Origin: Chryseobacterium sp. CY350
GTDB lineage: Bacteria > Bacteroidota > Bacteroidia > Flavobacteriales > Weeksellaceae
Assembly (NCBI RefSeq): GCF_027945075.1
Contig: NZ_CP116034.1
Coordinates: 558,001 to 622,000, forward strand
DNA length: 64,000 bases
Direction: 5' to 3'
Part shown: positions 49,982-58,623 of the stretch, in pieces
How the letters are laid out: each line of letters begins with the position of its first letter
Position numbering within the stretch: position 1 is the stretch's first letter
Program-made: the position numbers and the translations under genes
The notes under the pieces: model-generated
Told to the model about the DNA's origin: nothing
Databases searched by the model: none
The model's input: the letters and a program-made list of their open reading frames with translations, nothing else

Positions 49982-51421
49982 ATGAAGAAATTAGTAGTAA
50001 GCTGTTTTGTAATCGGATTTGCATTCAATGCAAATGCACAAAATTACTGGAAAAAAAATGCAGGAAAAACAGCCAAAGTAATTTTTACCAATGCAAAAAC
50101 CAATGAGAAAATGGTTGATAAAGGAATGGTGAAATTCGAGAAAATGGCTCAGCCGAAAGAAACGGATGCGTGTATTTTTGTAGATCCTGATTTTAAATAT
50201 CAAAGATTAATAGGAATCGGGGGTGCAATCACAGATGCATCAGCAGAAACTTTTTACAAGCTTCCAAAGAATAAGCAGAATGAAATCATTGAAGCTTATT
50301 ATGGTAAAAACGGTTTGGGATATACGGTTGTTCGTACCAATATGAACTCTTGTGATTTCTCAAGCGATTCTTATACCTATGTGACGGAAAACGATCATTC
50401 TCTGAAGTCTTTTAATGTTGCGCATGATGAAAAGTTTAAAATTCCAATGATCAAAGAAGCTCAGAAAGCGATCGGTAACAATTTTACCTTTTATTTTTCT
50501 CCGTGGAGTCCGCCCGCGTGGATGAAGTCAAATAAAAGCATGCTGAAAGGTGGAAGATTGGAAAACCAAAATTATCAGACCTGGGCAGATTATTATGTGA
50601 AATTCATCAAAGAATACGAAAAAAGAGGAATCAATATTTGGGGATTGACCATTCAGAACGAACCAATGGCAACTCAAACCTGGGAATCTTGTATTTACAC
50701 AGCGGAAGAAGAAGGGGAGTTCCTGAAAAAGAATTTAGGTCCGACGCTCTGGAAAAACGGATACAAGGACAAGAAAGTAATGATCTGGGATCACAACCGT
50801 GATTTAATTTATCAAAGAGCAACTACAACTTTAAGCGATCCTGAAACTTCAAAATACGCCCACGGAATTGGCTATCACTGGTATGAAACGTGGAACAATA
50901 AAACGCAGCTTTTCGATAATTTATTGGAAACCCAAAGAGCTTTCCCTGATAAGTTTTTGGCTTTTACAGAAGGTTGCAAAGAGCAGTTTGATTTAACTAA
51001 AATTTACGATGTAAGTTTAGGCGAATTGTACGGCAGGAATATGATCAACGATTTCAATAAAGGAACTGCTTTATGGACAGATTGGAACGTTCTTCTCGAC
51101 GAAACAGGCGGGCCAAATCATGTTGGGAATTTCTGTTTTGCCCCAATAATCGCCGATACAAAAACCGGAGAAATTCATTATACTTATGAATATTATTATG
51201 TGGGTCATGTATCGAAATTTATCAAACCCAACGCTCAAAGAATCGGAACCTCATCAAATAGAGCTGCTTTAACCTCAACCACTTTCATGAACGAAAACGG
51301 ACAATTGGTAACTGTCATCATGAATGATTCTGAAAATGACATCGACACCAATCTTTGGATCGAAGGAATGTCGGCAAAATTATCTTCACCTGCACATTCT
51401 ATACAAACTGTAATTTTATAG
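49982..51421 (+). CDS. GH30 family glycoside hydrolase (second copy)
   Basis: The 479-aa enzyme has a non-lipoprotein signal peptide (VVSCFVIGFAFNANAQ). The GH30 acid/base Glu is in GLTIQNEPMATQTWESC near residue 228, the nucleophile in FTEGCKEQF near 329, and SPWSPPAWMKSNKSML is the conserved loop. It differs clearly from the first GH30, so the two are unlikely to be a recent duplication. The GH30_1-type glucosylceramidase-like or exo-beta-1,6-glucosidase role would complement the first copy. It ends the locus before a strong terminator. Confidence 0.88.
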   Translation: MKKLVVSCFVIGFAFNANAQNYWKKNAGKTAKVIFTNAKTNEKMVDKGMVKFEKMAQPKETDACIFVDPDFKYQRLIGIGGAITDASAETFYKLPKNKQNEIIEAYYGKNGLGYTVVRTNMNSCDFSSDSYTYVTENDHSLKSFNVAHDEKFKIPMIKEAQKAIGNNFTFYFSPWSPPAWMKSNKSMLKGGRLENQNYQTWADYYVKFIKEYEKRGINIWGLTIQNEPMATQTWESCIYTAEEEGEFLKKNLGPTLWKNGYKDKKVMIWDHNRDLIYQRATTTLSDPETSKYAHGIGYHWYETWNNKTQLFDNLLETQRAFPDKFLAFTEGCKEQFDLTKIYDVSLGELYGRNMINDFNKGTALWTDWNVLLDETGGPNHVGNFCFAPIIADTKTGEIHYTYEYYYVGHVSKFIKPNAQRIGTSSNRAALTSTTFMNENGQLVTVIMNDSENDIDTNLWIEGMSAKLSSPAHSIQTVIL

Positions 51422-51449
51422 ACTTCATATTAACATTTTTATTATTAGG

Positions 51450-51481
51450 ATCGGCGGCACCTTTTGTGCCGCCGATTTGTT
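51450..51481 (+). terminator. Terminator at the end of the polysaccharide locus
   Basis: ATCGGCGGCAC (51450-51460) and GTGCCGCCGAT (51466-51476) form an 11-bp GC-rich stem around CTTTT, followed by TTGTTTTG. Confidence 0.85.
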
Positions 51482-51620
51482 TTGTTTAATTAAAATATCT
51501 ATTGCTATTTTACGATCTAAATCGTTGATTACATATATTTTATAATTTCGTTAAAAAAAATCGTGTGGTATCAAATTTAATATTAAATTTAACCTACCAT
51601 TTAATTAAAACAAAATAATT

Positions 51621-52632
51621 ATGAACGCACTTAGCACAAATGAAAACTTTTATGCTGTTTTACAGCATCTTCCCAAACCAAAGTATCCGTTTCCCGATTT
51701 TATTCATCCCGACATGCAAAAACAGAGGGAAGAATATTACGAATGGATCGACAAAGAGTATGCATTTCAGAGCATAGAAGCCAAAGAGAAGCATAAAAAG
51801 CATCACCTAACAGATATCGCAGCAAGAGGATGTCCATTTTTAAAAGATTTAGCAGAGTTGCGTCCATTAGCAAATTATACGGCAAACGGCGCGATGATGG
51901 ATGATTATTTTGATCGTTGTTCGCGTGATGAAATGTATCAAATAATGAATCAAATTATTACTTTACTGTCAGGTGAAGACCCTCACGAGCCCAAAGAAAA
52001 TGGGATATTCCATTTGTTTTGGGTTTTAAGACAAGATGCTATAAAATGTGAAATTCCTGAAAAAAATTTATACAAGATTTGTAAAATCAATTAAGGATGT
52101 TTTGATAGGATATTCGGAGGAAAAAATTTATTACAGAGCAAATACAGTTCCTCCTTTGTCGGTTTATCTCCTTATTAGAGAAGCAACAAGCGGAGTACAG
52201 CCTTATTGTGACTATGTAATTTTACAGAAAGAGTACCGAAATCTTCCCGAGGAAGTTTTTGATCACCCTTATATCAAACGTCTTTATAGTCTATGCTCAC
52301 TAATGATTGGAATTCATAATGATATTATTTCTTTACCAAAAGAACTGATGCGGGAAGGTAATACGATGAATATCGTGAAAGTTCTGCAGAAAGAAAATAA
52401 TTTATCGTTAATAGACGCTTATAAAAAAGCTATGGAAATTCATGATGACTATCTGAAACAATTCTTAATCCTGCAGGAGCATCTTCCTCCATTCGGCGAG
52501 TATCAGAGCAATGTGTATGATTATGTGCAGGATCTTGGCACCATGATTTCCGGAGTATATGCATGGCATACAAATGACACATCAAGATACATTGACGGAG
52601 GATATGTTGAAGGCGAATTTTCCGGCTGGTAA
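51621..52632 (+). pseudogene. Class I terpene cyclase, disrupted by a one-base frameshift
   Basis: Two overlapping ORFs (51621-52094 and 52048-52632) together make one class I terpene synthase of about 336 aa, the usual size. Upstream half: the Asp-rich motif DDYFD at residues 94-98. Downstream half: the NSE-type triad NDIISLPKE (restored residues 233-241) and the Arg-Tyr pair (about 322-323). The frame breaks at a run of seven A (52060-52066); six A would read through as Pro-Glu-Lys-Ile-Tyr. A pseudogene, slippage-expressed gene or sequencing error are all possible. Both halves look otherwise uneroded. Product is unknown. Confidence 0.85.
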
Positions 52633-52655
52633 TTAAATAAAATTTTATTGATTGA

Positions 52656-52687
52656 AAAACCCATGTAGAATATCATGGGTTTTTTAT
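52656..52687 (+). terminator. Terminator after the terpene cyclase gene
   Basis: AAAACCCATG (52656-52665) pairs with CATGGGTTTT (52674-52683), followed by T run. Confidence 0.8.
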
Positions 52688-52702
52688 TTTTCCGGTAGTG
52701 TC

Positions 52703-54051
52703 TCACTAATTGTGTAAGTTAAAAAGTTATTCTGGAAAATTTTGAGCCCTCATAGCTCAAAAAATTTTACGGAAATAACTTTTTATTATTTTTAACCATT
52801 ACATAGTTATGATAGACAAAGAAGACTTATTAAACAACAAGGATTTCTATAAGTCCTTTAAAAATGGAGAAGACCTAACCTCTTTCTTCAAAGAAATGCA
52901 TAAGCGAGCTGTAGAACATATGCTTGATGCAGAATTGGACACCCATCTGGATAATGAAAAGCATGAGAAATCCATCACTGGAAATTACAGAAACGGATAT
53001 GGGACCAAAAAGATAAAATCCTCATTTGGCGAATCTGAAATTAAAGTTCCCCGAGATAGAGAAGGCAGTTTTGAGCCTGCATTAGTCCCCAAAAGACACA
53101 ACATCATCGATGGTTTGGAGAATATTATTATCTCATTCTATGCTAAAGGAATGAGTGTAAGCGATATTGAAGAACAAATCAAAGAAATGTATGATTTTGA
53201 AGTCTCCACATCTACCATCTCACGAATCACCAATGCTGTTGCCAGTGAAGTGGTGAGTTGGCAGAACCGTCCGCTTGAAGATTTATACCTCATTGTCTGG
53301 ATGGATGGCATTGTTTTCAAGGTAAGGGAAAACTCCAAAGTCATTAATAAAACCGTTTATCTGGCTGTGGGATTAAACCGTGACGGGAGAAAGGAAGTGT
53401 TAGGAATGTGGCTTGGAAAAAATGAAAGTTCAGCTTTCTGGATGGGCGTTCTCACAGATTTAAAAGCCCGTGGTGTAGAGGATATTCTCATCACCGCCAC
53501 CGATAATTTAAACGGATTTACCCAGACTATTCGTTCTGTTTTTCCTGAATCTCAAACCCAAATTTGTGTCGTACACCAAATCAGAAATGCCTGCAAATAT
53601 GTGGTTTGGAAGGACAGAAAAGAATTTTCTGCCGATATGAAACATATTTACACCGCTCCAACAAAACAAGCAGATGAAGCAGTTCTGGGTGATTTTGCAG
53701 CAAAATGGGAAAGCAAATATTCTTATTCTATTGCATCCTGGCGGAATAATTGGGATGAACTGACCGTATTTTTTGAATTCCCTTTAGAGATCCGAAAAAT
53801 CATTTATACCACCAATTTAATTGAAAACCTCAACGGTAAAATTCGAAAATACACCATAAACAAAATGTCTTTTCCTACAGATGATGCCGTCATGAAATCA
53901 GTGTATCTCGCTTTAAAAGAAGCTACTAAAAAATGGACAATGCCAATTCAAAATTGGGGTATTGTTCTTAACCAGTTTATGCTTATTTTTGAACAAAGGC
54001 TCAGATTATAAAATCCAAGCCCTAACTTTTTAACTTACACACTTTATGCGA
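52703..54051 (+). mobile_element. IS256-family insertion sequence with inverted ends
   Basis: The element is about 1349 bp. The imperfect terminal inverted repeats share an 18-bp core, GTGTAAGTTAAAAAGTTA at 52712-52729 and its complement at 54023-54040, and begin TCAC on the left and TCGC on the right. TAGTGTC flanks it directly on both sides (52696-52702 and 54052-54058), a 7-bp target duplication (8 bp is usual for the family). A hairpin (TTTTGAGC/GCTCAAAA, 52740-52762) lies before the transposase. The intact ends and gene suggest a fairly recent insertion. Confidence 0.88.
52809..54011 (+). CDS. IS256 family transposase
   Basis: The 400-aa DDE transposase has the IS256 signature: first Asp in [14 protein letters not shown] near residue 165, second Asp in [10 protein letters not shown] near 230, and the Glu in [17 protein letters not shown] near 345. 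[13 protein letters not shown] between the last two is also typical. The reading frame is complete, so the element could be active. Its length matches full-size family members. The gene fills the element between its inverted ends. Confidence 0.96.
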   Translation: MIDKEDLLNNKDFYKSFKNGEDLTSFFKEMHKRAVEHMLDAELDTHLDNEKHEKSITGNYRNGYGTKKIKSSFGESEIKVPRDREGSFEPALVPKRHNIIDGLENIIISFYAKGMSVSDIEEQIKEMYDFEVSTSTISRITNAVASEVVSWQNRPLEDLYLIVWMDGIVFKVRENSKVINKTVYLAVGLNRDGRKEVLGMWLGKNESSAFWMGVLTDLKARGVEDILITATDNLNGFTQTIRSVFPESQTQICVVHQIRNACKYVVWKDRKEFSADMKHIYTAPTKQADEAVLGDFAAKWESKYSYSIASWRNNWDELTVFFEFPLEIRKIIYTTNLIENLNGKIRKYTINKMSFPTDDAVMKSVYLALKEATKKWTMPIQNWGIVLNQFMLIFEQRLRL

Positions 54052-54105
54052 TAGTGTCATTTTTCCTAAACTTTCATTACTTAATATTTACCTTATTTCC
54101 ACAAT

Positions 54106-54300
54106 TCAACAACCCATTCTCAATCCAGAATCCATCTTTAGCTTCGGAGCCGAATCATTCACGTTCAAAACTTCAGAATCTACACTTTGACCTGCATATT
54201 CTATTTCCAGAAAATACTCCTGTTCGCTGCCTTCTAGTAGCTGCCTTCCAATTGTTGCCTTTATTGCGGAAATATTCAGAAGGTAATTGTTGTATACCTT
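54106..54300 (-). pseudogene. Eroded protein fragment downstream of the insertion sequence
   Basis: On the minus strand an open stretch of 65 codons, bounded by stops and without a suitable start, reads like a beta-sandwich piece: VYNNYLLNISAIKATIGRQL, then YFLEIEYAGQSVDSEVLNV. Amino-acid composition looks coding rather than random. The plus-strand ORF over the same bases (54054-54386) looks like its shadow. It may be the 3' part of a gene cut off by the IS or by decay. Identity is unknown. Confidence 0.35.
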
Positions 54301-54479
54301 TTATGAACTCTCAGTACATAATCATGCTCAAAAACCAGATGATAAGATCTATGGAAAATTTATTCGTCCATCAGAGGGAACAATAACGTATGATTACAAG
54401 TTAATTTTATTACTCTATTTTTTCAAGCTTTAGCCATTTATTACTGATAAATCTTCCTGATTTAATAAAGTAAAAATTC

Positions 54480-54797
54480 TTAATTTTTTTTTATGTACAT
54501 TGTGTTAATTGTACTATCATTTGAACATATTCCTTCTCCATCGTATTTTAAAATAAATACTTTATCTGTTTTCTTCAACAGAATATTCTCCTTCGCAATA
54601 GGCTTGTAGAGAATTATTTGTGTCAAGTTTTAGATATATTTTATTATCACTAAAATGAAATCAAATTTCATGTTAATTTTATTTTCAGTACCTATTTCTT
54701 CAACTGTTGTTGTAATTGTATAATTACCACTAAGATAATTTTGTGCACAACTATTAATACACAATAAAAATGTAAACGCAATAACAAATTTTTTCAT
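54480..54797 (-). pseudogene. Frameshifted lipoprotein gene remnant
   Basis: From ATG 54797 the minus strand reads a lipoprotein signal (VIAFTFLLCINSC) then NYLSGNYTITTTVEEIGTEN, but the frame ends at about 54632. Coding-like sequence continues in a second frame (FSDNKIYLKLDTNNSL) and then a third (PIAKENILLKKTDKVFILKY) to TAA 54480-54482. At least two frameshifts separate them, so the gene is broken. Only a small lipoprotein of about 105 aa is reconstructed; the family is unknown. The rest of the 54059-54867 gap holds nothing else I can support. Confidence 0.5.
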
Positions 54798-54814
54798 TAT
54801 AATTCTTGTTTTAC

Positions 54815-54845
54815 ACAAAAAAGCCGAAACAGTAATGTTCCGGCT
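54815..54845 (-). terminator. Terminator after fabI
   Basis: On the minus strand AGCCGGAAC (54845-54837) pairs with GTTTCGGCT (54830-54822) using one G-U, followed by T5. The wobble works only on this strand. Confidence 0.7.
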
Positions 54846-54867
54846 AAATTATTTTTAAATAAAATAT

Positions 54868-55674
54868 TTACATATCGTATTTTGCAATTACTTTCTGGGT
54901 AACTCCTGAACTGCTGAAACCTCCATCATGGAAAAGATTCTGCATCGTTACTTTTTTAGTAAGATCAGAAAATAAAGTTACACAGTAATCGGCACATTCC
55001 AAAGCGGTTGCGTTTCCAAGAGGAGACATATCTTCGGCATAACCAAGAAATCCTCCGAAACCTTTTACTCCGCTTCCTGCAGTAGTTACCGTAGGAGACT
55101 GAGAAACAGTGTTTACACGCACTTTTCTCTCACCCCAATAGTTTCCGAAAGTTCTGGCAATACTTTCGAGATAAGCTTTGTTGTCAGACATATCATTATA
55201 ATCAGGGAACGTTCTTTGAGCAGCAATATACGATAAAGCAAGAATGCTTCCCCATTCGTTCATACAGTCTTTTTCCCACGCGGTACGCATTACTTTATGA
55301 AAAGAAACTGCCGAAATATCCCATCCTTTTTCTGTCCAGTCGTAATTCATTTCTGTATAATGTTTCCCTTTTCTTACATTTACGGACATTCCTATTGAGT
55401 GAAGGATAAAATCAATCTTACCAAATTTTGCAATGGCAGCATCAAAAAGTTTCCCAAGATCTTCTGTAGACGTTGCATCGGCACCAATCACTTCAGAACC
55501 GGTTTTTTCTGCTAAACCATTCAGTTCTCCCATTCTCAATGCGATAGGAGCATTTGATAAAATAAACTCAGCGCCTTCTTCATGGCATCTCTCAGCAACT
55601 TTCCATGCGATAGATTGTTCATTAAGGGCTCCAAAAATAATTCCCTTCTTCCCTTTAAGTAAACCGTATGACAT
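54868..55674 (-). CDS. fabI: Enoyl-[acyl-carrier-protein] reductase
   Basis: FabI reduces the enoyl-ACP in the last step of each fatty acid elongation cycle and is the triclosan target. The 268-aa SDR protein has the NADH-binding GALNEQSIAWKVAERCHEEGA, LDAAIAKFGKIDFILHSIGM, and the catalytic Tyr/Lys context FPDYNDMSDNKAYLES with the six-residue spacing of FabI. Its length is normal. The gene stands alone, with a consensus promoter upstream and a wobble-type terminator after it. No other fatty acid genes are adjacent. Confidence 0.94.
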   Translation of the reverse strand: MSYGLLKGKKGIIFGALNEQSIAWKVAERCHEEGAEFILSNAPIALRMGELNGLAEKTGSEVIGADATSTEDLGKLFDAAIAKFGKIDFILHSIGMSVNVRKGKHYTEMNYDWTEKGWDISAVSFHKVMRTAWEKDCMNEWGSILALSYIAAQRTFPDYNDMSDNKAYLESIARTFGNYWGERKVRVNTVSQSPTVTTAGSGVKGFGGFLGYAEDMSPLGNATALECADYCVTLFSDLTKKVTMQNLFHDGGFSSSGVTQKVIAKYDM

Positions 55675-55697
55675 AATTTTTTAATGTTTAATATTTA

Positions 55698-55705
55698 CAA
55701 ATGTA
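55698..55705 (-). promoter_or_regulatory. -7 element of fabI
   Basis: Minus-strand TACATTTG, 24 bases before the fabI start codon. Confidence 0.5.
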
Positions 55706-55731
55706 GCAATAATTTGTGTTTAGCACATAAT

Positions 55732-55762
55732 AAAAAACGGAGCCTTTGTAAAAAGACTCCAT
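55732..55762 (-). terminator. Terminator after the 55796 gene
   Basis: On the minus strand GGAGTCTTT (55760-55752) pairs with AAAGGCTCC (55747-55739), one U-G, followed by G and T6. Confidence 0.7.
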
Positions 55763-55795
55763 TTTTTTTGAATATATTTAAAAGACTGAATTTTT

Positions 55796-56095
55796 CTAAT
55801 TCGTTTTCTTGTTCCATTCTGCTTTTACATCTTCAGCAGCATCTTTCGTTTTTTCCCATGCATCACTTGCTCCGTCTTTTATATCTTCCCAAGTGTCAGA
55901 TGCATTAGCTTTTACTCTGTCTAGCCAGTCTTCCTGCGTTGCTTCCTGGTCGTTGTCACGCTTTTCTTTGATATAATCTCTCGCTTTGTCTGCCAAATCG
56001 CTAACTTTCCATTTTGCGTCATTAGCTGTACTTCTTAAAGAGTCTTCTGTGTTGTTAACTGCTTTTTCTGCTTTGTTATAATCTTGATTGTCCAT
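55796..56095 (-). CDS. Small charged helical protein (stress-protein-like)
   Basis: From the ATG at 56095 the product has 99 aa and no Cys. It is strongly amphipathic with 11-residue-like spacing of Trp and Lys/Asp (AKWKVSDLADKARDYIKEK, then WLDRVKANASDTWEDIKDGASDAWEKTKD), the look of LEA-like or YtxH-type proteins induced by osmotic or desiccation stress. The start at 56095 is chosen over 56143 because the extra residues are hydrophobic and unlike the rest. Function is unproven; it stands alone. Confidence 0.72.
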   Translation of the reverse strand: MDNQDYNKAEKAVNNTEDSLRSTANDAKWKVSDLADKARDYIKEKRDNDQEATQEDWLDRVKANASDTWEDIKDGASDAWEKTKDAAEDVKAEWNKKTN

Positions 56096-56409
56096 AATAA
56101 TAAGTATTTGAGTGTTATATAAATTATAATACACAAGAACCATACCTAAAGAAATAAAAGATTTGTTAATTTTTTCACAATTATTTTAAAAGGAAATTTT
56201 AGAGTTTAAGTATTTATTTTACCGAGTGAAATTACAACGAGTGAATCGTCTAATATCCATTAGTCAGTCTGAGTTGATAATAGCATATCGCTACATCACA
56301 TTAGTAACTGTTTAATATTTATTTGAATCAACATTCACAAATAACATCAATATGTTAATAATTACCACCAATAATTTGTAAAACGTTAATATCATGCTAC
56401 TTTATTCTA

Positions 56410-56417
56410 TATCTTTG
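56410..56417 (+). promoter_or_regulatory. -7 element of the surface protein gene
   Basis: TATCTTTG followed by C, 29 bases before the ATG at 56446. The upstream gap from 56096 also contains a direct repeat CGAGTGAA (about 56223 and 56238) and nothing else notable. Confidence 0.5.
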
Positions 56418-56445
56418 CAAAAACTAAGAAGCTAAGAAACTAAAA

Positions 56446-57588
56446 ATGAAAACTAAATTATTACTTATTTCCCTTCTGTCAGCATTTTCGCTAACGGTAG
56501 CAAGGGCTCAGGTTGGGATAGGAACATTAACGCCGGACGCATCTGCAATTTTGCATCTGAGCAATCCAAACAAGGGACTTCTTCTGACGAGTATAGCACT
56601 TACTTCCGTAAACGACGCGTCGACAATTCCGTCGCCTGCAACAGGACTTTTAATCTGGAATAATGGACTCGGTGGCTTAGCAGCAAAGGGTCTTTATTAT
56701 TGGGACAACAGCAAGTGGAATTCTCTATCATCTGCAAATTCATCTGCAAATGTAAACGCATGGAATACTTCCGGAGGAAATTCGGGCTCTGGTTCTGGCG
56801 CAAGTACAACCATTTCGATGGGGACTTCCAGCTATGACGATCTCGTTTTGCTAGTTAATAATAACTCTGCTGCAAGATTTGGTGCTAATAATTCAGTAAG
56901 TATAGGAATTCAGTCTGCGGCAGCTAACGGTGGAGTAGCGATGGGCCACAATGCGCAGTCAACTTCAAATCAAAGTGCTGCATTCGGTGTTAATTCTATT
57001 GCCGCAGGTTACCAGTCGGTTGCACTGGGATATAACGCTAAAACGAACTCAAATAGTGAAACTGCATTAGGATACAATACACTGACAAACGGGCAAAACT
57101 CTACAGCTTTAGGTTCTGGCGCGGCGGCCACGGGTCAGTTTTCTACAGCTCTCGGATATGGCTCTTCGACGAATCAGGCAAATGCAATAATCCTTGGGAA
57201 CTCATTTGCTAACGTAGGGATTGGTACAGATACGCCGAACAACTCTGTAAAAATAGATGTAAACGGACAGTATAAACTTGGCACAAACGGCAGCGTTCAC
57301 AAAAATCAAATCAGTTTTGAAGTTTGGCCAAATGTGTCAATTACAGGACTGCAATCTGGCCGTACAGATCAGATTACAATAAATATTCCGGCAGGATTTC
57401 AGCCGGGTTCTACCAAGGCAAGCATTGTTGTCTCTCCGGCAAATGATTTTGCAGGGAACACAAATTTCGGGTTAAGCAACCCGAGAATGAACTCAGTTTC
57501 AAGCCTTACAGTCAATGTCACCAATATCTCAAATGGTAATGCAAATCTGTATTCCGGCCACTTTTATGTTACGATCAGCGAATTTTAA
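56446..57588 (+). CDS. Surface protein with YadA-head-like beta-roll repeats
   Basis: The 380-aa protein has a signal peptide (LLLISLLSAFSLTVARAQ) and the VGIGTLTPDASAILHLS opening common to Flavobacteriia surface proteins. Residues about 155-265 contain a series of 14-residue repeats of the form SxAxGxxAxAxGxxS (SVALGYNAKTNSNSETALGY, NSTALGSGAAATGQFSTALG), which fold as the left-handed beta-roll of YadA heads. The C-terminal about 100 residues are a separate beta domain without T9SS or YadA anchor signature. How it reaches the surface is unclear. It is monocistronic. Confidence 0.82.
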   Translation: MKTKLLLISLLSAFSLTVARAQVGIGTLTPDASAILHLSNPNKGLLLTSIALTSVNDASTIPSPATGLLIWNNGLGGLAAKGLYYWDNSKWNSLSSANSSANVNAWNTSGGNSGSGSGASTTISMGTSSYDDLVLLVNNNSAARFGANNSVSIGIQSAAANGGVAMGHNAQSTSNQSAAFGVNSIAAGYQSVALGYNAKTNSNSETALGYNTLTNGQNSTALGSGAAATGQFSTALGYGSSTNQANAIILGNSFANVGIGTDTPNNSVKIDVNGQYKLGTNGSVHKNQISFEVWPNVSITGLQSGRTDQITINIPAGFQPGSTKASIVVSPANDFAGNTNFGLSNPRMNSVSSLTVNVTNISNGNANLYSGHFYVTISEF

Positions 57589-57596
57589 AAAGAAAA

Positions 57597-57622
57597 AAGG
57601 ATTCTTATCAAGAATCCTTTGT
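57597..57622. terminator. Terminator between the surface protein and phosphorylase genes
   Basis: AAGGATTCTT (57597-57606) pairs with AAGAATCCTT (57610-57619) around ATC; flanking A and T runs let it serve both convergent genes. Confidence 0.75.
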
Positions 57623-57626
57623 AAAT

Positions 57627-58481
57627 TTATTTAATAACTCTTTCCAAAACCCATTCTATGAGTCGTTTTTCAGAGTTGTGGTGATCAGACGAAAACTCTC
57701 CGCGTCTTCTGTTGGCAATTACATTGTTTACAGTAATTGCTTTATGACCCAAAAGTTTTGCAAATGCATAAATAGCCGATGTTTCCATTTCAAAATTGGT
57801 GATTCCGAGATCGTTTAAAGTCTCAAGGAATTGATCATCAAGAGCTTTCAAACGAAGTTCTCTGCCTTGCGGAGCATAAAATCCGGGAAAAGTAGCTGTA
57901 TTACCGTGATATTTTGCATCTTTAAAAATTTCACCCAATTCTGCCGACCATTCTGAAAAATAAAGCATCGGTTTAATTGTTTCATATGGAAATTTCTGTG
58001 TGAAGTTTTTAGAAAATTCGTTCTCAAAATTGTGATCCTTGTAAAAATGCATCAGTCCGTCAAAACCAACTACATTTTGAGTAACCAGCATATTATCGAC
58101 CTGTACATCAGGATTTACGCTTCCGCAAGTTCCCATTCTGTACAGTTCAAGAGTTTTGTGCTCTGTTTTAAATTCTTTTTTCTGAAGATCGATATTCACC
58201 AAAGCATCCAGCTCATTCATCACAATATCAATGTTTTCAGTACCAATTCCTGTTGATAACACAGAAATTCTTTTACCACGTAAAGTTCCTGTATGGGTAT
58301 AGAATTCTCTTTTGTTTTTTTTAATTTCTACAGTGTCAAAATATTGAGAGACTTTTGGTACACGATCTGGATCGCCCACAAGAATTATTTTTTCTGCGAT
58401 ATCTTCCGGTAGAAGATTCAGGTGATAAACGCTTCCGTCAGTATTAAGAACAAGCTCTGAAGCTGAAAGTTTATTTAGCAT
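57627..58481 (-). CDS. Nucleoside phosphorylase (uridine phosphorylase-like)
   Basis: The 284-aa enzyme of the PNP/UDP family splits a nucleoside with phosphate. Family motifs are LVGDPDRVPKVSQYF near residue 35, the phosphate-binding GIGTENID, GTCGSVNPDV and the substrate FEMETSAIYAFAKLLGH near residue 230. The match to the uridine phosphorylase branch is plausible but purine nucleosides cannot be excluded. Length is normal. It is divergent from the di-heme peroxidase gene. Confidence 0.9.
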   Translation of the reverse strand: MLNKLSASELVLNTDGSVYHLNLLPEDIAEKIILVGDPDRVPKVSQYFDTVEIKKNKREFYTHTGTLRGKRISVLSTGIGTENIDIVMNELDALVNIDLQKKEFKTEHKTLELYRMGTCGSVNPDVQVDNMLVTQNVVGFDGLMHFYKDHNFENEFSKNFTQKFPYETIKPMLYFSEWSAELGEIFKDAKYHGNTATFPGFYAPQGRELRLKALDDQFLETLNDLGITNFEMETSAIYAFAKLLGHKAITVNNVIANRRRGEFSSDHHNSEKRLIEWVLERVIK

Positions 58482-58612
58482 AATATTTTTATATAGTTTA
58501 AATGATCATCTGTTTTTTACAATTTTAAGGGATTTAAAAGTAATGAATATAAATGAAGCAAAATGTAAACATTATTTAATTTTTCGTTAAAACTGCGGTA
58601 ATCTTAGGATGA

Positions 58613-58620
58613 TAGTTTTG
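58613..58620 (+). promoter_or_regulatory. -7 element of the di-heme peroxidase gene
   Basis: TAGTTTTG followed by C. It lies 4 bases before the ATG at 58624 and overlaps the in-frame ATG at 58609, which makes the latter unlikely as a start. The same GATAGTTTTGCA recurs at 60673-60684. Confidence 0.55.
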
Positions 58621-58623
58621 CAG

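Noticed and set aside
51621..52632. Two separate small genes (157 and 194 codons)
   Set aside because: Together they form one terpene cyclase with motifs in the right order, split at a run of seven A.
54054..54386. A plus-strand 110-codon ORF right of the insertion element
   Set aside because: Poor codon and residue composition (Phe/Leu/Pro-rich, no family). The minus strand over the same bases reads more like protein.
58609..58623. The earlier ATG as the start of the di-heme peroxidase
   Set aside because: It lies inside the -7 promoter element and adds five residues before the signal peptide.
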